Shown here: one piece after another, positions 57,631-64,000 of the stretch
How positions within the stretch are numbered: the first letter of the stretch is position 1
How the letters are laid out: every line of letters begins with the position of its first letter
DNA from: Verrucomicrobiaceae bacterium
Lineage (GTDB): Bacteria > Verrucomicrobiota > Verrucomicrobiia > Verrucomicrobiales > Verrucomicrobiaceae
Direction: 5' to 3'
Assembly: GCA_947458455.1 (NCBI GenBank)
Contig: CANGYJ010000005.1
Span: 352,604 to 416,603, forward strand
Length of the DNA: 64,000 bases
Notes under the pieces: generated by a model
Databases searched by the model: none
What the model was told of the DNA's origin: nothing
What the model saw: the letters and a program-made list of their open reading frames with translations, nothing else
Translations under genes and position numbers: made by a program

Positions 57631-59036
57631 TTCCCGAAGGCCGAAAGCTTCTTGTCTGTGCGCAGGTAGATCACACCATCCACGATGGCGGGCGAGGCAA
57701 AAACGGGCGCTTTAAGGTCGTTGCGGGCGAGCACGGTGAGCTTATCATCTACTGCATCGAGCACAGAGACCACACCGCGCTGTGAGACGACATAGACTCG
57801 CCCTTCCGCCGTCACCGCAGAGGCATAGTATTCACCGGAGGCAGCCTCAAGACGCTCCGCCTGATAGATTGGACTACCGCTTTTCACTTCATAGGCGGAG
57901 GCCAGCCCGCCGCCCTTCACGGTGAAGACACGACCGTTCGCGATCACCGGCGTGAAGACATACGGCAAGTGCTTCATTTGGCTCCAGACGACGTGTGTGC
58001 GGCTGATGTCACCACGACCGCCGGGCTTGATGGCGAAGAGCTGATTCTCCGCCTTCGCAAACATCGAACGCATCGTGTCATACTCCCCCTTGGTTACCTG
58101 ACCATCCTTGTTCGCATCAATGATGGTGAAGCGGTCTTGCAGCGGCCCTTCGGGGAATTCCGCTTCGCTCAGGACGCCATTCTTATCGGCATCTTGAGCA
58201 GCGAGAAAGGTATCGTGTGCTTCCATCTCCACGCGGTCGTCCTCATCACCGCCCACATTCCATCCGCAGAGGATCAGTATCTCCTCCGTGGCGATGGGGC
58301 TGGTGTTAGCGACGCGTGACATGCCGCTGACTGACCAGCGCTCCTTGCCGTCCTTGAGATCATAACTCCGCGTCCACAGCGAGCCGCTCACGATCAGCTC
58401 CTCCACGCCTCCATGTTTCCAAATGAAAGGCGTCGCAAACCCACGCCTGAACTCACCGCGATCCACTCGCCACACCTCCGCACCAGTTTTCACATCCAGC
58501 GCCATCATGTAGCTACCTACATCCTGATCCACGACGAGGATGACCTTTCCATCCGCGATGATGGGAGACGAACTCGTGCCAAACTCCACCACCGGCACCG
58601 GCAGAGGCTTCTGCCACAGTTCTTTGCCATTCCAATCATACGCCAGCACGCCAAACGATCCGAAGTATGCAATGAGCCTCTCGCCATCCGTGCAGCACGA
58701 CGGCGCAGCCGGGCTACCGATGCGATGCGCCTCCTCTACCTTGGCCACTGGAGCCGCTACACGCCAAAGCTCGCGACCATCCGCTTTATTGAGGCACAAC
58801 GTGATGAGCTTGCCCTCGGCGAGGCCGGTGAGAGCGATCTTGTCACCCCAAAGACACGGTGATGAATGCCCATGCGGCACCTCCACCTGCCACTTCACAT
58901 TTTTGTCCGCTGAAAACACCACCGGCGGCGAACCGTTGCCGATGCCCAGTCCTCCCTCACCTCGAAACTGAGACCAATTGGCACCCGCCACACAGATGGA
59001 AGTAAGGAAGAGAAAAAGCAGCGAGAGGTGAGTCAT
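57627..59036 (-). CDS. Secreted PQQ-binding-like beta-propeller protein with EF-hands
   Basis: 469 aa from ATG 59036 with signal peptide 'MTHLSLLFLFLTSICVAG'. It opens 'WSQFRGEGGLGIGNGSPPVV', the usual start of PVC-group PQQ-propeller proteins, and has blades with 'A.DVKTGAEVWRVDRGEF' and 'VVSVLDAVDDKLTVLARNDL'. Two EF-hand loops ('DADKNGVLSEAE', 'DANKDGQVTKGE') interrupt the propeller at ~275-320. It is probably periplasmic; whether it binds PQQ is unknown. Divergent from the M14 peptidase gene. Its stop codon comes from the REP at 57607-57630. Confidence 0.85.
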   Translation of the reverse strand: MTHLSLLFLFLTSICVAGANWSQFRGEGGLGIGNGSPPVVFSADKNVKWQVEVPHGHSSPCLWGDKIALTGLAEGKLITLCLNKADGRELWRVAAPVAKVEEAHRIGSPAAPSCCTDGERLIAYFGSFGVLAYDWNGKELWQKPLPVPVVEFGTSSSPIIADGKVILVVDQDVGSYMMALDVKTGAEVWRVDRGEFRRGFATPFIWKHGGVEELIVSGSLWTRSYDLKDGKERWSVSGMSRVANTSPIATEEILILCGWNVGGDEDDRVEMEAHDTFLAAQDADKNGVLSEAEFPEGPLQDRFTIIDANKDGQVTKGEYDTMRSMFAKAENQLFAIKPGGRGDISRTHVVWSQMKHLPYVFTPVIANGRVFTVKGGGLASAYEVKSGSPIYQAERLEAASGEYYASAVTAEGRVYVVSQRGVVSVLDAVDDKLTVLARNDLKAPVFASPAIVDGVIYLRTDKKLSAFGK

Positions 59037-59057
59037 AGCAACGAAACGAGGCGTATC

Positions 59058-60275
59058 ATGCAGATGATTCAAAAGCTCTTTGTTCTTCTATTTCTGAGCG
59101 GCAGCGCCTTGGCTGAAATGCGTGTCATCACTGATTTCGAAGGTGGTAACGCGGAAGTGGTATCGCTGGATGAGACCACCCGCACACTGCGCCTCATGCC
59201 CAAGCTGCATGAAGGCCGCGGCTGGCCGTGCTGGTGGTATTTTCAGCTCGATGGCCTCACGCCAGGAGAAGAGATAACACTCGAAGTACAGGCTCAACCG
59301 CGGCCTTTTCGAGAAAAGTCCATCCTCGGGGCGGTGTGGTGCCAGCCAAAGCACGCCTGGCTCAGCAGCGATGGCAAAACGTGGACACCGAGCGAGGCGG
59401 GCACGCTCAGCGCAGACAAGGTGATGAGTTACAAACTCACGCCGACCTCCGAAACGTTACGCCTTGCCTGGGGGCCGCCGTTTGTGCCTGCGGATGCGGA
59501 GAAACTGCTCAACGAGATCGCCGCCAAGCTGCCGGAAGCAAAGCGCTTCGAGTTGGCAAAGACATGTGGTGGCCGCGTGGTGCATGGCATTCGCATCGGC
59601 GAAGAAAACGCGCCGCATCAGGTCTGGATCGGTGCGCGGCATCACGCGTGGGAGACTGGCGGCAGCCAGGTGGGCCGTGGGTTCATCCGCTGGTATGCCA
59701 GTGAGGAGGCGAAAGCGCTGCGGGCTAAAACCTGCCTGCATTTCATTCCCATCATGGATGTGGACAACGTCGTGCTCGGAGCCGGTGGCAAAGATGCCAT
59801 CCCTCGTGATCACAATCGCGACTGGGCCGATGCGCCGATCTATCCCGAGGTCGCCGCCGCACAGCGCATGATCGACGAGATTCACGCCAAGCACGGACTC
59901 GACGCCTACATCGACCTGCACAATCCCGGCGCGAAAGACAGCATCTTCTTCTTCGGTCCCTTCGCCTTTGAACGCATGACCGGCATTCAGCAGCGCAACT
60001 ACAACCGCTGGATGGAACTCGCCGCCTCGCACATCACCACGCCTCTTCCGGTGGAGCCCAAGTATCGCTGCGCCACCTACGTCACCACTGAGGAAGAACG
60101 CGGTCGCATGAGCAGCGGCTGGGTGCGGAATCACACCGGTGATTTCACCCTCTCCGTCACACTCGAAACCGGCTGGAACAGCCCGCTGATGACGGTGGAA
60201 GGCTATTCGAACATCGGTGCAGGCCTTGGCCGGGCGTTGGCATGGTACTTGGAGCAGAATCCGCGTGCGCCATGA
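59058..60275 (+). CDS. Secreted M14-family zinc carboxypeptidase-like protein
   Basis: 405 aa from ATG 59058 (ATG 59064 also possible) with signal peptide 'MQMIQKLFVLLFLSGSALA'. An N-terminal beta-sandwich of ~120 residues precedes the peptidase. Zinc ligands are in 'GARHHAWETGGSQVGRGFI' (HxxE) and 'DAYIDLHNPGAKDSIFFFGP' (His), and the catalytic Glu in 'LSVTLETGWNSPLMT'. 'RDHNRDWAD' replaces the usual NRN substrate-binding motif. It probably cleaves peptides or peptidoglycan-derived amides in the periplasm. Confidence 0.82.
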   Translation: MQMIQKLFVLLFLSGSALAEMRVITDFEGGNAEVVSLDETTRTLRLMPKLHEGRGWPCWWYFQLDGLTPGEEITLEVQAQPRPFREKSILGAVWCQPKHAWLSSDGKTWTPSEAGTLSADKVMSYKLTPTSETLRLAWGPPFVPADAEKLLNEIAAKLPEAKRFELAKTCGGRVVHGIRIGEENAPHQVWIGARHHAWETGGSQVGRGFIRWYASEEAKALRAKTCLHFIPIMDVDNVVLGAGGKDAIPRDHNRDWADAPIYPEVAAAQRMIDEIHAKHGLDAYIDLHNPGAKDSIFFFGPFAFERMTGIQQRNYNRWMELAASHITTPLPVEPKYRCATYVTTEEERGRMSSGWVRNHTGDFTLSVTLETGWNSPLMTVEGYSNIGAGLGRALAWYLEQNPRAP

Positions 60276-60281
60276 TGCGGC

Positions 60282-62407
60282 TTACTTCACCCGGAACCGC
60301 GCATCATCCCACGCAAACGGCGGACGCTTGCCGAGCAGCAAGTCATAAATGGTGTGGTTCGTTTTCATCATCTCAGCCAGCATGCGCTTCCAAGGTCGAT
60401 CCGCCACGCTCAGGAGGCCGGTATTGTAACTTTCGCCATTGTATTGGCTGAACTAGCGTCCCGTCGCCGCCTGATCGACGAGCGTGAACCACTCAATGCC
60501 GGCGAAGAATCCCAGCGCCGCGCTTTGCTCGACATAGTTCCGATACGCCAGCCCACGCTCCTGCTGCGTGCTCACCTCACGCCCGCCAATGAGGCCGCTG
60601 TCCTTCGGTGAGGCCCAGAAGAACTCGCTGAGCATCATCGGCTTGCCGCCGGTCCAGTCGTGATAGCACTTCAGCGCCGCAGTATCGACGCCGAAGGTGT
60701 AGTAGTTGTAGCTCACCACATCGACATGACGACCCGTGATCCGGCAGAGCTGCTCGTCCTCGATCGTGATCGGCTGCAGTCGGCTGCCGATGAGCAGATG
60801 ATTCGCGTCATGCTGGCGGAATACTTCCTCAATCTGCGTGAAGTAGGTTTCCAGGAAGGTGCCGACGAATGACTTCACATCCGCCTTCGCCGCTTCCGTC
60901 GTCACCGCAAGTCCGGAACTGATAATTTCATCAAACGACGCTGCTCCGCCCTTCCACGCCGCGTTAAAAGCTTCCACCATGCGGTATTTCGCCTTCAAAG
61001 CGGCCACCAGCTCGCGTTTGCAAGCATGCTTGCCATCGAGCGACGGAATCACACGTGGCAGCTCATCATAGCGCGGCTCGTTCACGATGAACCAGCCGAT
61101 AAGCATCGGAACGCTCGCTCTCATCGGCACCTCGCGAGCGATGTTTTCGGCGATCTTCGCTTTCGTGGCGGCATCAAACGGGTCCCACACCTCATGGGCA
61201 CCGGGAATTCGCGGCACGCCCTCCCACTCATTGATCGGCAGATGCGCCACACAGGGGAACGCGGCCTTCGGTGTGGGGCTGAAGGCTCCAATGCTGTTGA
61301 AGCGCCATTTGCGCACACGCTCGATCATCCGCATGGCATGCGATTCATAGTCGTAGGCCACGCCAAACTTTTTGATCACGTTGGCGATATAGAACGAAAA
61401 ATGATCCGAGTTGCCCTCGCGAAAGGCGCTGCGGTATTCACTATCGAGCTTCGGCAGCCAATCATAAATGCCCTCACGGCCCTTCACATAGGTGTAGTCA
61501 TCGTCCGGCGCAAAACCACACACACCGAGGTGGAAGAACGCATTCCCATCCGGATCGGCGAGCCACGATTTACCGCTTTTTTCCTCCACATGGAAGAAGC
61601 CGGTCTTCTTCAGCCCCAGCGCCTCACCACTGCCCGGCAAGCCTCCAAAGCGATCCAGCTTCGGTGTCTCGATACCGGCGCAGTAAGCCTTGTCCGCCTC
61701 CACATCGGCTTTGAGCTCATCCAAACTCTTCAGCTTGTTCGGAAACGAATCCTTCAAGCTCTGCCCGAAAGGATCGATCAACTTCGACACCGAAGCGAGA
61801 TCGGTAGTCACCTGCAGCTTCGCGACCGCTCTATCCGCCGCATACGGCACGATGAACTGCCAGTGTTACACTGCCCAGTTCCACTCACGATTGTCCTTGA
61901 GCTACTGAAACGCATAAACCGGTGTCAGGAAGCTCAAACTCTGCCCCTGAGCGTTGTTCACCATGAAGCTCGTGCCATTCAAACTCGCCATGTGGGGCGG
62001 CGAGGCCTTCTCGGCCGGAAAAACGCCCTCTTTGTCCGTAATCCGCCACGTGCCGCCCTTCGCAAAGCCGATATCGATCAGCGTCGCCATCTTCCACGAC
62101 TTCACATCTGCCGATACGTCTTTGAAGACGATCCCGATCTCATTTTTCCCGCCGAAACCACGCACTGCGCCCCGCCTTCATAGCGCAGCATCGCACTGGC
62201 AGCCACGGCCTTCACCTCGATGATCTTATGAGCGGGCTCAAACTCCAGGTAGCTCAGCGTAAAGCTCCCCAAACTACCCGCCGTGATCTCGACGCTCGTG
62301 TTCGTGGCTTTGAATTCAGCGGCAGAAGCAAAGGTGCCCAGCAAGAAAATGAGGTTTCGGCTGCTGCGAAGACGCGAAGCGAACACGAAGCTGCTTTTTA
62401 AGGCCAT
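60282..62407 (-). pseudogene. Agarase-like (GH50-type) glycoside hydrolase gene, one frameshift and three stops
   Basis: Frame starts at ATG 62407 inside the end of the GH39-like gene; a signal-like 'NLIFLLGTFASAAEFKA' follows. Near 62170 a G is missing in a C/G run, after which the next frame continues 'RGFGGKNEIGIVFKDVSADV'. In-frame TAG at 61902-61904 ('YAFQ*LKDN'), TAA at 61866-61868 ('WNWAV*HWQFIVPYAADR') and TAG at 60453-60455 ('QAATGR*FSQYNGE') interrupt otherwise continuous protein. 'GNAFFHLGVCGFAPDDDYTY' and 'MLSEFFWASPKDSG' resemble beta-agarase-like GH50 enzymes. The gene would encode ~708 aa. All changes fit single transitions or one-base loss. Confidence 0.85.
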
Positions 62408-63880
62408 TCCAGCTCCACCAATGTCACGCCTTGCCGCGCGAGCTTGAAGCGGATCTCGGTGTTTCCGTTCGCGGACTTGAGTTCAGTTTGATCGGAGGCG
62501 GGCATGAGTCGGCTAGCTTCTTCCAGCAGGCGGATTTGATCGGCGGTGGGTTTCTGCGGAGAGCCAAGGGCTTGCCAGGCGATGAAGGCGTTTGAGTGGC
62601 CTTCATCGATGAGTGTACGGGTTTGCTTGGGTTTGCCTTCGGGCGTGTGGGTGAGTTGAACCGTGATACTTGCGACGGGTCCAGAGAGATCATCGTCATG
62701 GTAATGCCATGCTAGGATGGTGATGCGCTTGCCTTCTCTGGCGGCGAGGGCGGAGATGTCGGGCTTATCGCGGACGCCTGTTTTCTGCATGTCTTCGAGG
62801 GAAACGGCGGCATCGCTCTGCACGCGGAGTCGATCGCCGCTCATGCGGGAGAACATGCGGAAGGTATTGAGCACAGGCTTATCGATGCCGTTGGTGGCGA
62901 GCGTGCGAAAGCCAGCGAAGTAAGGCTGGTCCTCGAACTCAAAAGCCCAGGTGAGAGCGCCTTCCAGAGTCACGCCATGCTTCTCGGCGAGGTCGAGTTT
63001 TCGCGGGAAGCTAGCCGCAGTGTAGCTGGAATACATGGTGCCGTTTCGATAGGCGAGGTGGTCACCTTGGCATGCGGCGCAACCTTCGGGATCGGACTCG
63101 CCGATGACGATGGGTGTGTTTTTGAGCTCAGGATACTTCGCGACCACGCCGAAGGCCCCATCAATGTCATTGAGCTGGCTGGAGATCCCCATGCGCACGT
63201 GGCCATCGACTTGCTTCGGGTTGCCTTTGGCATGGAAGGAGATGAAGTCTAACGGCGTGCCTTTCTCGCCCGTGGCCAGGTTGGTGCCCTTGAGGCAGTG
63301 GTTGAGAAAGGCTTCCAGAAAGTCGCCGCCTTTGCCTTGTGCGAGATCAGGACCACCGACCTTGGCTCCAGGTATGGCGCGGCGCACGGCGCGGATGGCG
63401 TGGTCGTGAAGCTTGAAAAAGCCCTCACGCGTTCCTTTCCAATAGTCGGCGTTCGACTCATTCCAGGTCTGCCAATACCAATGCAGCACTTCCTTCTCGC
63501 CATATTTTTCGGCGCAATGCTTCGCCCATTGATACACAAGCTCTTCCCACTTCGCGTAGTCCTTCGGCGGATACGCCCAGCCCCCAAACAGATCCTCGTA
63601 TCTCGCATTGGGGAAGTGATGCCGATACGGCTCCGGCTTCGTCGAAAGCGCCTGCGGCATGAAGCCGATCTGCACATAAGGCCGCACGCCTTTCTCGCGA
63701 TAGCTATCAAAGATGCGATCCACGAGGGTCCAATCATAGACTGGATTGCCTGCGGCATCTTCCGTGTAGGCATTGGTTGAACCCCATTTCAGACCGTGCT
63801 CGCCCTTGCCGGTGCTGAGCAAACTGTGGGTGCGGAAAAACACCTCATCCTTCTGGCCTGCTCCCTGAAAGTAGGACGGT
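62398..63880 (-). pseudogene. GH39-like glycosidase gene truncated at its 5' end by an IS element
   Basis: The frame ends at 62398 and runs back through 'HWYWQTWNESNADYWKGTRE' (acid/base Glu after Asn) and 'NTPIVIGESDPEGCAACQGD' (nucleophile Glu), the GH39 catalytic pair. 'EVFFRTHSLLSTGKGEHGLK' and 'WGSTNAYTEDAAGNPVYDWT' lie near its remaining N-terminus. Upstream of about 63880 the frame no longer encodes the expected start but IS-derived sequence, so the signal peptide and first part are lost. Intact members are beta-xylosidase-like enzymes. Its stop overlaps the start of the agarase-like gene by 10 bases, so both once formed an operon. Confidence 0.8.
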
Positions 63881-64000
63881 TGTAAAATGTAGTTCTGGCT
63901 CCGAAACCAGGAGAACAGAACACCATGAAAAAGAGCAGACACAGTGAAGAGAAGATCGTGAGCATGCTGCGCGAGGCGCAGGGTGGGATGAAAGTCAGGG
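63881..64000 (+). mobile_element. IS3-family insertion sequence, left end (continues beyond window)
   Basis: Begins about 63881 (TGTAAAATGTAGTTC…), inferred from where GH39-like coding sequence stops, with an IS3-type orfA start at 63925. The exact terminus and any target-site duplication cannot be fixed because the other end is outside the window. Confidence 0.65.
63925..64000 (+). CDS. IS3-family transposase OrfA, N-terminus (partial)
   Basis: ATG 63925 preceded by AGGAG. The visible 25 residues 'MKKSRHSEEKIVSMLREAQG' and following match the start of IS3/IS407-type OrfA proteins ('MKKSRFSEEQIIxILREaeaG'), a helix-turn-helix DNA-binding subunit. The gene runs off the window. Confidence 0.85.
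   Translation, partial: MKKSRHSEEKIVSMLREAQGGMKVR

Noticed and set aside
45858..62407. Stop-codon reassignment (TAG/TAA/TGA read through) to explain interrupted genes
   Set aside because: Most genes in the window end normally at all three stop codons, expected residues at the interruptions differ (Trp, Gln or other), and frameshifts accompany them; mutation or sequence error is simpler.

Overview
The window looks like chromosome from a member of the Verrucomicrobiota, probably a Prosthecobacter-like verrucomicrobium. This is inferred from content, not proven. The clues are several secreted sulfatases, a DUF1501 protein, a planctomycete-type cytochrome c/WD40 protein, many secreted proteins with PQQ-propeller, EF-hand or concanavalin-like domains, and a palindrome that fits the Verrucomicrobia LexA box (TGTTC-N4-GAACA). 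Most of it is GC-rich. The exopolysaccharide locus (48-53.6 kb) and the 42.4-44.6 kb stretch look more AT-rich by eye.

Layout. 0-3 kb: the end of a Kup potassium transporter, a REP-associated tyrosine transposase (RAYT) among REP palindromes, a KdpD-like/KdpE two-component pair, and remnants of a DUF2126 and a collagen-like gene. 3.6-10 kb: Rpn-family nuclease with an expanded coiled coil, miaB, a Uma2 protein, RidA, and an AraC regulator divergent from a HUMPS-type decarboxylase and a dehydrogenase. 10-16.3 kb: a Pro-rich membrane protein with prenyltransferase-like repeats, prmC-folP, and a CBM9 protein coupled to a sulfatase. 16.4-22.7 kb: concanavalin-like protein, two sulfatases, pdxH, hpt, moaD, GNAT. 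22.9-30.6 kb: housekeeping genes prfC, a FabG-like SDR, hisD, sucD, glutaredoxin, a probable 6S RNA, an RRM protein and glmM. 30.6-42.4 kb: a broken small membrane gene, sugar-phosphate isomerase, cytochrome/WD40 protein, polysaccharide deacetylase, LssY-C lipoprotein, CHASE2 protein coupled to a sulfatase, and a Gfo/Idh/MocA oxidoreductase. 42.8-48.2 kb: NlpC/P60-like protein, DoxX, an unknown gene, an Mrp ATPase, a twice-frameshifted DUF1501 gene and an EF-hand protein. 48.3-53.2 kb: exopolysaccharide export (Wzc-like kinase, Wza-like exporter, outer-membrane barrel). 53.6-59 kb: dCMP deaminase behind a putative LexA box, a decayed oxidoreductase, rpoZ, smpB, murA and a PQQ-propeller protein. 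59-64 kb: M14 peptidase, a heavily mutated agarase-like hydrolase, and a GH39-like gene cut by an IS3-type element at the window edge.

The most interesting signals are four. First, a GTAG-headed REP family spread through the window with one candidate RAYT; in two places the REP head supplies the stop codon of the neighbouring gene. Second, a 199-nt structured RNA at 28168-28366 with the layout of 6S RNA. Third, a LexA-box palindrome ahead of a dCMP deaminase. Fourth, disrupted carbohydrate and secretion genes lying among intact essential genes, which suggests ongoing loss of polysaccharide-utilisation functions unless sequencing error explains it. No tRNA, rRNA or CRISPR array was recognised.
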